A DNA stretch of 64,000 bases from Acinetobacter lwoffii (GTDB lineage: Bacteria > Pseudomonadota > Gammaproteobacteria > Pseudomonadales > Moraxellaceae): assembly GCF_015602705.1 (NCBI RefSeq), contig NZ_CP059081.1, positions 443,702 to 507,701 of the forward strand, in the 5' to 3' direction. The notes beneath the pieces were generated by a model, which was not told the DNA's origin, did no database searches, and saw only the letters and a list, made by a program, of their open reading frames with translations. Positions 54,017 to 63,588 of this stretch are shown in pieces; position 1 is the first letter of the stretch, and each line of letters begins with the position of its first letter. The position numbers and the translations under genes were made by a program.

Positions 54017-55972
54017 ATGTTGAAACACACTAAAACTATGTATAAATACTATAAATTAATTACTTTAAGTGTGGCATGTATCTGTTCAGCGAGTACACAG
54101 GCAGCAGAAGAACAATTTAATGATGCCTTGCGTGCAGCCAATGCAGGCAATATTGAACTGTTACAGCAATATCGTCTGTCTATGCAGAATGATGCCTTGG
54201 GCTATTATCCGGAATACTGGATTTTAAACCAGAATCTTGCCATGCAGCCTGTCAGCCAAATTATCAGCTTTGCCCAGCGTTACCCTCAATCTGCTATGGC
54301 TGAAAAGCTGGCAGCGGACTATGTCGAAGAAAAAGTAAAAATGGCAGACTTTAGCACTGCCCAACCGGTATTGCCTTATGTAACCAATGCCGATCCTGCC
54401 GAAGCCTGTGCAGTGGCACAAGTGCGTGCCAAAGCTGGCGATCAACTGGTCTATGCCGAGTTTAAAGAAGTCTGGTTAACTACCAATAGCCAACCCGAAT
54501 CTTGTACTGGTTTAGGCCGGATGATGCTATCCAGTCCACTCATGACCTCAGAAGACCGTCAGCAGCGACTCTGGGGGCAACTTCGTGCCGGACAGTCAGG
54601 ACAGGCGATTGCGACAGCGCAAGGCATTGGTTTAAATCTGTCTCTGGCACAACTGAATTCGATTCAGGCCAACCCCACTAATTATTTGTGGTCTGCGCCT
54701 AAAAGTACTGCGGCAGAGCATGCCTATCTGATTTATGCGCTGGGACGTCTGGCCGATAGCGATTTGGACTCAGCTTTGTCCATTGTCAAAAGGACTGCCG
54801 AAGGTACACCCGTACAGGTACAACGCGCCTTATATCGTGCTGTCGGTTATATCGGTGGCACCACAGTCATGAAAAACAACTTCAACCGTGAAGTATTGAA
54901 TGCGCTGGATGCCAGCTATGGCCTGCCATTTAGCCCGGAAGAAGCCGAGATTTATGCGCGTCAGGCAATTCGTTTTAGTGCCTGGGAAAGCCTGATCCGT
55001 GCGATTGACAGCATGAGCGTCAACCAGAAGCAGGAAGATCGCTGGCAATACTGGCTGGCTCGTGCCAGTGAACAACGTGCTGACCGTGCTTCCAAACAGG
55101 CAGCAGAAAGTATTTATCGCAAACTGGCGACCGGTGATGATTATCACAACTTGCTGGCACGCGACAAGTTGGGACAGCTAACTGCAAGTACACCAAATCC
55201 AGTGCAGCCATCCAATCAGGCTATGCAGCGCTTGAATCAGGACATTCATTTTCGTCGTGCTTTCACGCTACGCAATATCAGTGCACCGGATAACTACATT
55301 AACCGTGAATGGAACTGGGCAGTGCGTCAGGCTTATCTGAAGAAGGATGATGACCTGTTACTGGCTGCGGCAAAGCGTGCTATGGACATGGGCTGGCATG
55401 ATCGGGCCATTTATGCTGCCGATCGTACCGCGAACAAGCATAACTACAATTATCGTTTTCCAATGCCACATCAGAATTACGTGGTCAGTCATAGCCGCAA
55501 TGCCGGCATAGATCCGGCCTGGGCCTACGGTTTGATGCGTCAGGAAAGCCGTTTCAATACTGTGGCACGTTCACATGTCGGTGCGGGTGGGCTGATGCAG
55601 ATTATGCCAGACACGGCCAAGTTGGTGGCACGTCAAATGGGTGAAGCTTATAACCCGGCGGCACTCACCGATATGAATACTAATATTCGCTACGGAACAT
55701 TTTATTTATCTACGATTCAGCGTCAGCTTAGTGATAGTCCGGTTCTGGCAACGGCAGGCTATAATGCCGGTCCAAACCGTGCCCGCCGCTGGCAGCCAGA
55801 ATTTCAGGGGATTGCCGCAGATCAATATACTGAAAGTATTCCTTTACTTGAAACCCGAGATTATGTGAAACATGTCATGACCAATGCCACGCATTACGGT
55901 ATCTTGTTAGGACAGGGGGCACAGTCAGTGGGTAAACGCATGCAACTGATACCATTACGTAATACACAATAA
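54017..55972 (+). CDS. Soluble lytic transglycosylase (Slt70-like)
   Basis: A 651-residue periplasmic enzyme that cleaves peptidoglycan to 1,6-anhydro-muropeptides. A signal peptide ending near STQAA is followed by a superhelical domain. The C-terminal SLT domain has GLMRQESRFNTVARSHVGAGG with the catalytic Glu, then LMQIMPDTAKLV and NIRYGTFYLS. ATG 54017 fits the signal peptide best; ATGs at 53972 and 53999 would lengthen its front. A TATAAT at 53945 may be its -10 box. Confidence 0.88.
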   Translation: MLKHTKTMYKYYKLITLSVACICSASTQAAEEQFNDALRAANAGNIELLQQYRLSMQNDALGYYPEYWILNQNLAMQPVSQIISFAQRYPQSAMAEKLAADYVEEKVKMADFSTAQPVLPYVTNADPAEACAVAQVRAKAGDQLVYAEFKEVWLTTNSQPESCTGLGRMMLSSPLMTSEDRQQRLWGQLRAGQSGQAIATAQGIGLNLSLAQLNSIQANPTNYLWSAPKSTAAEHAYLIYALGRLADSDLDSALSIVKRTAEGTPVQVQRALYRAVGYIGGTTVMKNNFNREVLNALDASYGLPFSPEEAEIYARQAIRFSAWESLIRAIDSMSVNQKQEDRWQYWLARASEQRADRASKQAAESIYRKLATGDDYHNLLARDKLGQLTASTPNPVQPSNQAMQRLNQDIHFRRAFTLRNISAPDNYINREWNWAVRQAYLKKDDDLLLAAAKRAMDMGWHDRAIYAADRTANKHNYNYRFPMPHQNYVVSHSRNAGIDPAWAYGLMRQESRFNTVARSHVGAGGLMQIMPDTAKLVARQMGEAYNPAALTDMNTNIRYGTFYLSTIQRQLSDSPVLATAGYNAGPNRARRWQPEFQGIAADQYTESIPLLETRDYVKHVMTNATHYGILLGQGAQSVGKRMQLIPLRNTQ

Positions 55973-56003
55973 AATTAAAATTATTGGGGATGGTGATTTA
56001 TTC

Positions 56004-56642
56004 ATGAAAATAATGAAGGATCGTCGAGTCTGGGCGGGATCGTTTGCGCTTGTGGTTTTGGCCAGCAGTCCGGCTGCGTTTGCTGCGCCGACAGACTATG
56101 TCATGGATGTACAAATGGTCCCGGCCTTATGTAGCTTGTACCCTGAATATGCCAAGAAACGAAAATGTCTGGAAGGTTATTCGCTGAATATCTCCGGCTT
56201 ATATCCTCAGACCACATCACAAAATTGTACGACCAATAGCTCTGCGAAACTGTCACCACTGCAGTCCAAGGTGGTGGCCAGAATCATGCCGGATGACAAT
56301 ACCCGGACAATTTTATGGCGTAATATCGGTGGCTGCGTGCCGATGAATGCCAGTCAGTATTTCCGGACGATTATCAATTATGCAGATCGTCTCAAAGTGC
56401 CTGCGGAACTGACGGAACAGGAAAATATCACGATTTCTGTCGATACATTGCGAGCCAAATTCCTGAAAATTAATCCGCAATTACCGGGCAATGCCTTGCG
56501 ATTCAACTGCCAGCAGACTCAGTCAGCTAGCGTGCTTACCTCGATCAAGGTCTGTTATCGCCCCAATGGCAATTACAAATCCTGTCCTGCCAACATTATT
56601 AATACATGCCCAAAAACTGTCACAATAAAAGGAACATACTGA
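56004..56642 (+). CDS. Exported RNase T2-like protein lacking catalytic residues
   Basis: A 212-residue protein with signal peptide ending at AAFA. It resembles RNase I/T2: YVMDVQMVPALC recalls the start of mature RNase I; LNISGLYPQ sits where T2 enzymes have HGLWP; LWRNIGGCVP with YFRTIINY sits where they have KHGxC and YF. The catalytic His residues are Ser64 and Ile108 here, and the Glu and Lys of the second motif are also absent. Eight or more Cys remain for disulfides. It is probably a non-catalytic binder or inhibitor. It follows the transglycosylase by 31 bases. Confidence 0.6.
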   Translation: MKIMKDRRVWAGSFALVVLASSPAAFAAPTDYVMDVQMVPALCSLYPEYAKKRKCLEGYSLNISGLYPQTTSQNCTTNSSAKLSPLQSKVVARIMPDDNTRTILWRNIGGCVPMNASQYFRTIINYADRLKVPAELTEQENITISVDTLRAKFLKINPQLPGNALRFNCQQTQSASVLTSIKVCYRPNGNYKSCPANIINTCPKTVTIKGTY

Positions 56643-56809
56643 GCTTTTTTGCCGATTTAATTTATATTTCCTATCAGACTTTAGGTGAAATCCGTCCTCT
56701 TTTATATGCATCTGGCAAAGGATTGGAGTACAATCTTTCGCGTTTACGATTATTAGATTAAATACTAACTATTTAATCGCATTGAATATCCTCAATTGGA
56801 GATAATTAG

Positions 56810-57796
56810 ATGAAGCAAGCAGTTCGTGTTGCCGTTACTGGCGCTGCAGGTCAAATTGGTTACAGCCTATTATTCCGTATCGCAAGCGGCGAAATGCTAG
56901 GTAAAGATCAACCAGTGATTTTGCAATTGCTCGAAGTTCCTTTTGAGAAAGCTCAACAAGCGCTTAAAGGCGTAATGATGGAGCTTCAAGATTGTGCATT
57001 CCCATTACTAGAAGACATGATCGGTACTGATGATCCTAAAGTTGCATTTAAAGATGCTGACTATGCGTTATTAGTTGGTTCACGTCCACGTGGTCCAGGT
57101 ATGGAACGTGCTGACCTGCTTAAAGTGAACGGTGAAATCTTCATCGGTCAAGGTCAAGCATTGAACGAAGTTGCAAGCCGTGACGTTAAAGTTCTAGTTG
57201 TTGGTAACCCTGCAAACACGAATGCTTACATCGCAATGAAATCTGCTCCAGATCTTCCAGCGAAAAACTTCACTGCAATGTTACGTCTTGACCACAACCG
57301 TGCTGCATCTCAAATTGCTGCTAAAACTGGTAAAGCGGTTAAAGACATCAAAAATCTTACAGTTTGGGGTAACCACTCTCCAACCATGTATGCCGACTAC
57401 CGTTTTGCAACAATTAACGGCGAAAGCGTTAAAGACATGATCAACGACCAAGAATGGAATGCAAATACATTCCTTCCGACTGTTGGTAAACGTGGTGCTG
57501 CGATCATCGAAGCACGTGGTTTGTCTTCTGCTGCTTCTGCTGCTAACGCTGCAATCGACCATATGCGCGATTGGGCTCTTGGTACAAACGGCGAATGGGT
57601 AACGATGGGTATTCCTTCTGATGGTTCTTACGGTATTCCTGAAGGCGTAATGTTCGGTTTCCCTGTAACGACTGAAAACGGTGAATACAAAATCGTTCAA
57701 GGTCTTGAAATCGACGAATTCAGCCGTGAACGTATCAACGTTACGTTGAACGAACTTGAAGAAGAGCGCGCAGCAATTGCTGATATGCTTAAATAA
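56810..57796 (+). CDS. mdh: Malate dehydrogenase
   Basis: A 328-residue NAD-dependent TCA-cycle enzyme converting malate to oxaloacetate. The NAD-binding [19 protein letters not shown] opens the protein; the substrate motifs [28 protein letters not shown] and [12 protein letters not shown] contain the catalytic Arg, Asp and His. It is the cytosolic-type (MDH group with insert). GGAG stands nine bases before ATG. Confidence 0.95.
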   Translation: MKQAVRVAVTGAAGQIGYSLLFRIASGEMLGKDQPVILQLLEVPFEKAQQALKGVMMELQDCAFPLLEDMIGTDDPKVAFKDADYALLVGSRPRGPGMERADLLKVNGEIFIGQGQALNEVASRDVKVLVVGNPANTNAYIAMKSAPDLPAKNFTAMLRLDHNRAASQIAAKTGKAVKDIKNLTVWGNHSPTMYADYRFATINGESVKDMINDQEWNANTFLPTVGKRGAAIIEARGLSSAASAANAAIDHMRDWALGTNGEWVTMGIPSDGSYGIPEGVMFGFPVTTENGEYKIVQGLEIDEFSRERINVTLNELEEERAAIADMLK

Positions 57797-57822
57797 TTTG
57801 ATCTTCTTAGATTAAGTTGAAG

Positions 57823-57851
57823 AAAAGCACTCCATTTGGGGTGCTTTTTTT
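57823..57851 (+). terminator. Rho-independent terminator of mdh
   Basis: AAAAGCACTCC and GGGGTGCTTTTTT pair over ATTT, followed by a T-run. Confidence 0.9.
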
Positions 57852-57968
57852 ATGTCACTCACTTTAATCAACAAAAAATAACAAGCTGTGAAGGAGAGAC
57901 AACTGAGTTTTCGCTATGAGCGATCTAAGGTAGAGACAAGATTATAGATAAAAAAGATGGAGGTTCAG

Positions 57969-58247
57969 ATGTTAGAACAACGCGCCACCTTCGAACTTTT
58001 CTTTGAACAATTGGGTCTGGATTCGAGTCCGGAAGCGATTGATGAGTTTATTAATACGCATCAAATCGGTATGGATGTGCCCCTGCATAAAGCTCCTTTT
58101 TGGAGTAAATCACAGCATGACTTTCTGATCAGTCACTGGAAGAAAGATGATGACTGGGCCATTTTTGTTGATGTATTGAATGAACAATTACATATTGAGG
58201 CAGAGGGTTCAGGTTCCTGTGACATACCCGGCCATAAATCAACCTAA
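57969..58247 (+). CDS. DUF2789 protein, copy 1 of a tandem trio
   Basis: A 92-residue protein of the DUF2789 type. Visible marks are FELFFEQLGLDSSPEAIDEFINTH and APFWSKSQHDFL. ATG 57969 follows GGAGG, which lies inside a longer frame from 57957. No function is known. Copies 2 and 3 follow. Confidence 0.78.
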   Translation: MLEQRATFELFFEQLGLDSSPEAIDEFINTHQIGMDVPLHKAPFWSKSQHDFLISHWKKDDDWAIFVDVLNEQLHIEAEGSGSCDIPGHKST

Positions 58248-58298
58248 GAATTCGAATCTCAACACGCTCATAATTTAACACTACGATGGAGTCTATTT

Positions 58299-58553
58299 AT
58301 GCTTACGGAACAACAGTTAACTTTAGAATTATTATTTGAACAATTGGGTTTGCCTTCTGATGAAGCCTCAATTAATCAATTTACCCATACCCATCAATTG
58401 CCATCTGAAGTCGCATTGCCAGATGCCGAATTCTGGAGTGAGGGACAAAGTGCCTTCCTGCGTGAACATTGGCACCAAGATGATGAATGGATTGTCATTA
58501 TTGACAAGTTAAATCAGCTTTTACATGTGGAAAGCGACAAACAAAGCGTTTAA
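58299..58553 (+). CDS. DUF2789 protein, copy 2
   Basis: An 84-residue paralogue with LELLFEQLGLPSDEASINQFTH and EFWSEGQSAFLREHW. It is 51 bases after copy 1 and has a terminator behind it. Confidence 0.78.
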   Translation: MLTEQQLTLELLFEQLGLPSDEASINQFTHTHQLPSEVALPDAEFWSEGQSAFLREHWHQDDEWIVIIDKLNQLLHVESDKQSV

Positions 58554-58579
58554 ATGCATTCATACAAAAAGAAACAACA

Positions 58580-58608
58580 AACCTAGTCAAAGGACTAGGT
58601 TTTTTTTG
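58580..58608 (+). terminator. Rho-independent terminator after DUF2789 copy 2
   Basis: AACCTAGTC and GACTAGGTT pair over AAAG, followed by eight T residues. Confidence 0.9.
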
Positions 58609-58668
58609 TCTTATCTTATAAGTTAGATCTATAAATAATTACAATTTATCTGATATAAGGAGGGCGCG

Positions 58669-58926
58669 ATGCTCGCAAAGAACCAACCATCCTTAGAGCT
58701 CTTGTTTTCTCAGCTCGGTCTCGCCAATAGTCCTGCGGCTATTGAATTGTATGTACGCACCCATCAACTGCCAGCAGGGCTGTCCTTGCATGATGCGCCA
58801 TTCTGGAATAAAGCCCAGCGTTCTTTATTGATTAGCCATTTGGTACAAGATGATGATTGGGCAATTTGGGTCGATGAACTGAATCAGCAACTGCACATGG
58901 ACGCCTATAGACGTCAACCTGCCTGA
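58669..58926 (+). CDS. DUF2789 protein, copy 3
   Basis: An 85-residue paralogue with LELLFSQLGLANSPAAIELYVRTH and APFWNKAQRSLLISHL. It has its own GGAGGGCG ribosome-binding site and its own terminator at 58981-59006, so it is separately transcribed from copies 1 and 2. Confidence 0.78.
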   Translation: MLAKNQPSLELLFSQLGLANSPAAIELYVRTHQLPAGLSLHDAPFWNKAQRSLLISHLVQDDDWAIWVDELNQQLHMDAYRRQPA

Positions 58927-58980
58927 TTATTTTTCCTGAGCCTTTCTAATATTTAGAATAAGACGATATAACTTGCATTA

Positions 58981-59006
58981 AAAAACGCCTCATCTGAGGC
59001 GTTTTT
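58981..59006. terminator. Bidirectional Rho-independent terminator
   Basis: AAAAACGCCTC and GAGGCGTTTTT pair over ATCT, between DUF2789 copy 3 and the facing gene at 59017. Confidence 0.9.
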
Positions 59007-59016
59007 GTTCTTTGGC

Positions 59017-59544
59017 TTAATGCATTTTGCTTTTTAATATTTTGTTAAACCATTCGTGCTGACGATAATCATTAAAAGCATGATGCTGCTGTAATAATTC
59101 CAGCTCAAACTCGGCAGTCGTAGTGTATTTACCTAACCAGTGACGCGTCAGGGCTGGCTCATTTTTACTGGCACTGGCATAGGCCAGGAAGAAATAAATA
59201 TCACCATGCTCATAACTGGCCATTGGCTTTAAAATTTGCTGGGTAATCAGGGCGAAATGGTGCTCTTTGGTCAATTCAAAAAACATCATATAAGCCTTGG
59301 CCAGATGCAAAGATAGGTTGATATACATGCGCAGCGGCATTTCTTCAAATTCTACCCGGCCTTGTTCCAGCAACACTACGGCTTCTTGCAGGAAATGTCG
59401 CTGTTCCTGACGCAGTTCACTTAAAGTCACCAGCTGTAAACGAAGATCAGCACGTTCAAGCGTTAATTCTGGCGTATTGCCTTTTAAGTACAATTGGTCA
59501 GTTTCACCCAGACGTTGAATAATCTGTTTGGTTGTTAATCGCAT
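59017..59544 (-). CDS. TPR-like helical protein, unknown function
   Basis: A 175-residue all-helical protein without signal or membrane segments, rich in Leu, Gln and Glu. ATG 59544 follows AGGA; an ATG at 59559 is in frame. Helix pairs such as LSLHLAKAYMMFFELTKEHH resemble TPR units. It is 70 bases after the 2OG oxygenase gene on the same strand. No family recognised. Confidence 0.6.
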   Translation of the reverse strand: MRLTTKQIIQRLGETDQLYLKGNTPELTLERADLRLQLVTLSELRQEQRHFLQEAVVLLEQGRVEFEEMPLRMYINLSLHLAKAYMMFFELTKEHHFALITQQILKPMASYEHGDIYFFLAYASASKNEPALTRHWLGKYTTTAEFELELLQQHHAFNDYRQHEWFNKILKSKMH

Positions 59545-59614
59545 CAACGCAATCCTCATTTCTCAATAATGGCTATATGAGGCTAAAAATTAAAATTTAA
59601 AGCGGCAGGTCGTC

Positions 59615-60217
59615 TTAGAGTAGTGATGTATCACTTCTTAGCCAGGCGGTAATGGATAGGCGTTGCTGGTTAGAGATTAAAACCTCATGTAATAAATCGC
59701 TCTGGAACAGCGCCATTCGGTTCGGTTTTGGCTGGATAATATGCCACTGACCATGTTTATCCTGCAGGCGCAGTTCACCGCCCCAGTCCGCCTGCCATTG
59801 TCCATGTAAATAATACACACTGGAAATCATCCGGCCATTTTTATCTTGAGGATTGTCGCGGTGCAGGGTATAGAACTCACCCGCGTGATAGCAAGCGAAA
59901 TGTGCTTCGACATCTTTGATGCCTAAATAAAACGCGCGGTTTAAAATTTGGGAAAATTGTTGAAGTGTTTGGATGTGTAGGTGGGAAATTTGAAATTCAG
60001 GTTGTAACCAAAGAATATGATCACTACGGATGTTGTTAACTACACCATTTTGAATGGCTGCATTACGAAATTCGTTTAAGTGGCTTAAGCATTCTTGACT
60101 CACTGCATGTTGATATTCGCTAGAGTAAGCATCGTCAACAATACTAAAGCCATGTTGATCTAAATCATCTAAGATTTGATCAACATTCCAATCCCCTGGG
60201 ATGATAACTGCTTCCAT
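59615..60217 (-). CDS. 2-oxoglutarate/Fe(II)-dependent oxygenase
   Basis: A 200-residue prolyl-4-hydroxylase-like enzyme. The iron ligands are His and Asp in YTLHRDNPQD (about residue 115) and His in QSDLLHEVLIS (about 179), with Arg in NQQRLSITAWL binding 2-oxoglutarate. The substrate is unknown, perhaps a protein side chain. Confidence 0.8.
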   Translation of the reverse strand: MEAVIIPGDWNVDQILDDLDQHGFSIVDDAYSSEYQHAVSQECLSHLNEFRNAAIQNGVVNNIRSDHILWLQPEFQISHLHIQTLQQFSQILNRAFYLGIKDVEAHFACYHAGEFYTLHRDNPQDKNGRMISSVYYLHGQWQADWGGELRLQDKHGQWHIIQPKPNRMALFQSDLLHEVLISNQQRLSITAWLRSDTSLL

Positions 60218-60334
60218 TTTTTCAATTCTCGATAGTGTGATAAAAAAAGGTCCGCTATTTTAGTGCAATAATCGTTTCTGAACGAAATAGTTTTTCATGT
60301 TAAAATAGCAATTGATCTTAGGAATAATTGAAAC

Positions 60335-61192
60335 ATGAATTACCGTCACTCTTACCACGCAGGCAACTTTGCCGATGTCATGAAGCACGTTTTATTGCTT
60401 CAGTTGTTGACTCGACTGAATGCAAAAGACAAACCTTATCGCTATGTAGATACACATGGTGGTGCAGGTAAATATGATTTGTCGACTGCCGAAGCGCAAA
60501 AATCAGGTGAGTTTTTAAACGGTATTCATCGTCTGGTTAAGCTTGATGATTCGATCAAGCGTAATGCACCTGAAGGCGTACAACAATACTTAAAAATTGT
60601 TGAAAACATGCGTGAAAACTTTGGTAAGGGTGCTTATCCGGGTTCACCGTGGTTTGCGCTAGAAGGCATGCGCGAGATTGATAAAGCGACCATTTTTGAA
60701 ATGCAGCGTGATGTATTCCAGCAACTTCGTCATAATATTTTTGACAAGCGTGCCGGTTTGCATGAACGTGATGCATACGAAGGTCTTTTAGCAGTCATTC
60801 CGCCGAAAGAAAAACGTGGTCTGGTGATGATCGATCCGCCGTATGAACTGGAGCGTAAAGATTTCCCACAGTTGGTTGAGCTGCTGGTTGCTGCGTATAA
60901 GAAATGGCCGACAGGTGTCTTCGCCGTTTGGTATCCAATTAAAGACCGTGCCATGATTGAACGCTTCGAGAAGAAAATGTTCAAGACTGGTATCCGCCGT
61001 CAACTGGTTTGTGAAGTCTGTGTATGGCCGGATGATACCCCAGTAGGCCTGAACGGTTGTGGTTTGCTGGTGATTAACCCACCTTGGAAATTCTCTGAAG
61101 ATGCTGATGAAGCACTACAGTGGTTATTCCCGCATCTTCGCATGAGTGAAAACGGTGGTCACGCTGCAGTTCGTTGGTTAGTGGGCGAATAA
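60335..61192 (+). CDS. rlmJ: 23S rRNA (adenine2030-N6)-methyltransferase
   Basis: A 285-residue SAM enzyme beginning MNYRHSYHAGNFADVMKH, the RlmJ signature. YVDTHGGAGKYDL is the SAM-binding loop, and MIDPPYELERKDF carries the DPPY catalytic motif. TTAGGA precedes ATG by ten bases. Confidence 0.92.
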   Translation: MNYRHSYHAGNFADVMKHVLLLQLLTRLNAKDKPYRYVDTHGGAGKYDLSTAEAQKSGEFLNGIHRLVKLDDSIKRNAPEGVQQYLKIVENMRENFGKGAYPGSPWFALEGMREIDKATIFEMQRDVFQQLRHNIFDKRAGLHERDAYEGLLAVIPPKEKRGLVMIDPPYELERKDFPQLVELLVAAYKKWPTGVFAVWYPIKDRAMIERFEKKMFKTGIRRQLVCEVCVWPDDTPVGLNGCGLLVINPPWKFSEDADEALQWLFPHLRMSENGGHAAVRWLVGE

Positions 61193-61230
61193 TTTTTTCA
61201 AAGATCAGGTCATAGCTAGGATCGACAAGA

Positions 61231-62052
61231 ATGACAAATATAAGCAAACCGGAACGTGACTCTTCAACTGAAGTGCCTTTCGATGGCATCACCTTTGAGG
61301 TAGAAGAAGAGGAGCATACCCAGGAAGGGCAAAAAGTTAAGCGTCGAGGCATCTATCTATGGCCGAACCTGATTACAACGGCAGCGTTGTTGTCAGGTTT
61401 CTACTCGATTATTGCCAGTATGAATGGTGATTTTCAGCAAGCTATTTATGCGATTTTTATTGCGGCATTACTGGATGGACTGGATGGGCGTGTGGCACGT
61501 GCTATTGGTGCACAAAGTCCGTTCGGTGAACAATTTGACTCGCTTTCTGATATGCTGGCTTTTGGTGTAGCTCCCGCTATTTTGATGTATAGCTGGGGCT
61601 TAAGCGATTTGGGCCGTATTGGTCTGGCGGCTTGTTTTGTTTATACCGCATGTGCTGCGTTCCGTCTGGCACGCTTCAATGTACAGATTGGTGTGGTCGA
61701 CAAACGTTATTTTATTGGTGTCGCAAGTCCTCTGGCTGCCATCATGATTGTGTCACTGGTCTGGGTCGGTCTGGATTTTCCAGAAATCTTTGATATTCGT
61801 GAACCTTCTCTTCAGGTCATTAATGCAGTGGTCATCATTGCGGTAGGCTTGTTGATGATTTCCAATATCAAATACTATTCATTTAAAACTGTAGAACGTA
61901 AACGGGTTCCATTTTTTGTCTTACCAATCGCCGTATTCGTCTTTGCAGCGATGACTTATAATATTCCTGTCGGCATTCTGGTCATTTCTATTCTCTATGC
62001 CTTGTCTGGTTTTGTAACCACCTTTATGGCAAAAAGATCGAGTACATTATAA
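61231..62052 (+). CDS. pssA: CDP-diacylglycerol-serine O-phosphatidyltransferase
   Basis: A 273-residue membrane enzyme that makes phosphatidylserine. The CDP-alcohol phosphotransferase motif DGLDGRVARAIGAQ, then FGEQFDSLSD, is present, followed by several membrane segments. The N-terminal 35 residues are acidic. It belongs to the type II PssA subclass. Confidence 0.9.
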   Translation: MTNISKPERDSSTEVPFDGITFEVEEEEHTQEGQKVKRRGIYLWPNLITTAALLSGFYSIIASMNGDFQQAIYAIFIAALLDGLDGRVARAIGAQSPFGEQFDSLSDMLAFGVAPAILMYSWGLSDLGRIGLAACFVYTACAAFRLARFNVQIGVVDKRYFIGVASPLAAIMIVSLVWVGLDFPEIFDIREPSLQVINAVVIIAVGLLMISNIKYYSFKTVERKRVPFFVLPIAVFVFAAMTYNIPVGILVISILYALSGFVTTFMAKRSSTL

Positions 62053-62070
62053 AAAGATAAGGAGTCTGAG

Positions 62071-63147
62071 ATGCGGTTTCTTCAAGATTTTTTAGATCGT
62101 TCGAAACAGCTGAATCAGACTCCTACTGTTTCGCGCCATCCCGCCTATCATGGCCCCACCTCAAAATATAAAATTATTCATCAGGGTTTGATGATCCCCG
62201 GGCTTCCGGCACCCCTCTATTATTTAAACTTTCTGAGTATTATCGGGCAACCCAATGCACCCATGCTGGCAAACCCGAGTGCAATCGAAACCACAGCCTT
62301 AGACACCGCCACCGTGATTTGCAGTTCGAGCCCACATATGGTGGGACAATTGCATCACTATTCGGTCAAGAAGGACTGTCATTTTAGATCAGGTCTGTTT
62401 CAGTTTCTGGATCGTGAGCAATTGAGCGGAAGTTTTCCAAATTTTCGTTTGCAGCGTTCTGACTCGGAACTCAGTTTTGATTTAAATATTCAAACCACTC
62501 AACTGATTTCTCATTTTACCCAAATGCGGTTTTCCTTGGCAGATCACTGGTCTTTGCTATGTCATTGTCAGGGAACGGTGAACTATAAAGCGCAGCAATA
62601 TACGATTGATGGTCTTGGAAGCTTTGAATACGCGCGGAGTTTTAACTTTCCTTATCTACCTTTGGCCTTCCTGACTTATCAAATTATTAATCTCAGTGAA
62701 AACAGGCAACTGTTGTTGGCGCAGATTCGGGATGGTTTTAATCGTATTGTTCAGTCGCGGATCTATCTGCGTGATTTAAAAAACATGCGGACCCAAATGT
62801 TCGATCGAAAAGTTTATTTTAAAGTTCATCGTGTTTATCCGTGTGTCACGACACCCAATCGGCAAAGTATGTATTTGCCGCGCGAATTTGAATGGTGTTA
62901 TGAAAATGCAGACGGTACTTGTATCTGGGTACAAGGTCAAAGTCGTGGAGATTTTAAATTTGGCCTGGCAGCGGGCTATGTAGGAAGTTTTAGTTATCAA
63001 GTGAAAATAAATGAAGAAACTGAAAATGGGGAAGGGGGTTATTGTGAATACATAGATTGCCGGCCTTTACGCTTTCAAGAACAGAATAAAACTGAAAAAA
63101 GATTAAGTCATTTATCCAATTCAGTCCCTTTAATGCTCAAGAAATGA
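62071..63147 (+). CDS. Conserved protein of unknown function
   Basis: A 358-residue protein without signal peptide, starting behind AAGGAGT. It is rich in aromatic residues and has a Cys/His scatter. SRHPAYHGPTSKYKI, LADHWSLLCHCQGTVNYKAQ and FEWCYENADGTCIWVQGQ are notable. Its 18-base distance to pssA suggests one transcript, so a lipid-related role is possible. I cannot name a family. Confidence 0.65.
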   Translation: MRFLQDFLDRSKQLNQTPTVSRHPAYHGPTSKYKIIHQGLMIPGLPAPLYYLNFLSIIGQPNAPMLANPSAIETTALDTATVICSSSPHMVGQLHHYSVKKDCHFRSGLFQFLDREQLSGSFPNFRLQRSDSELSFDLNIQTTQLISHFTQMRFSLADHWSLLCHCQGTVNYKAQQYTIDGLGSFEYARSFNFPYLPLAFLTYQIINLSENRQLLLAQIRDGFNRIVQSRIYLRDLKNMRTQMFDRKVYFKVHRVYPCVTTPNRQSMYLPREFEWCYENADGTCIWVQGQSRGDFKFGLAAGYVGSFSYQVKINEETENGEGGYCEYIDCRPLRFQEQNKTEKRLSHLSNSVPLMLKK

Positions 63148-63217
63148 AGAAAAGCGCGATTTTTGTAGAATAAATAAACAATCGTGATGATTTTGCTGAA
63201 TTATTTAAAAATAGGGG

Positions 63218-63245
63218 TTGTATTGGGTTGGGAATCCTGTAGAAT
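63218..63245 (+). promoter_or_regulatory. rRNA operon promoter, distal (P1-like)
   Basis: TTGTAT (63218-63223) and TAGAAT (63240-63245) are 16 bases apart, about 340 bases ahead of 16S rRNA. Confidence 0.55.
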
Positions 63246-63357
63246 GCACATCCATCGGCGGTGATGAAGATTAAAACTTCTGATAAAACAGTGACTTAGT
63301 TAAGTTTGATTGAGTTGGGTTTTAGAAAGAAAGTTTAAAAATAGTTTTCATTGCTAG

Positions 63358-63385
63358 TTGACACTAAGAATATCTAGTGTAATAT
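63358..63385 (+). promoter_or_regulatory. rRNA operon promoter, proximal (P2-like)
   Basis: A perfect TTGACA (63358-63363) and TAATAT (63380-63385) are 16 bases apart. Tandem promoters are usual for rRNA operons. The leader to 16S would be about 200 bases, with a GCACC/GGTGC hairpin at about 63562-63578. I did not find a clear boxA. Confidence 0.75.
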
Positions 63386-63588
63386 AGCCGACCTAGCTTG
63401 CTGGTGACGAATCAGCAAGAAGATCATTAAGAGATTATGAAGAACAACTTGTGTGGATTTTTACTGGTTGATCGATCGAAATTATTTTCATTGATTGATG
63501 GTAGAAATTACTCGAAGTTTATTTGAGAAATATTTGTCAGAAAATTGATGAGCCAAGATTGGCACCCTTTAAGGTGCTACATAGTATT

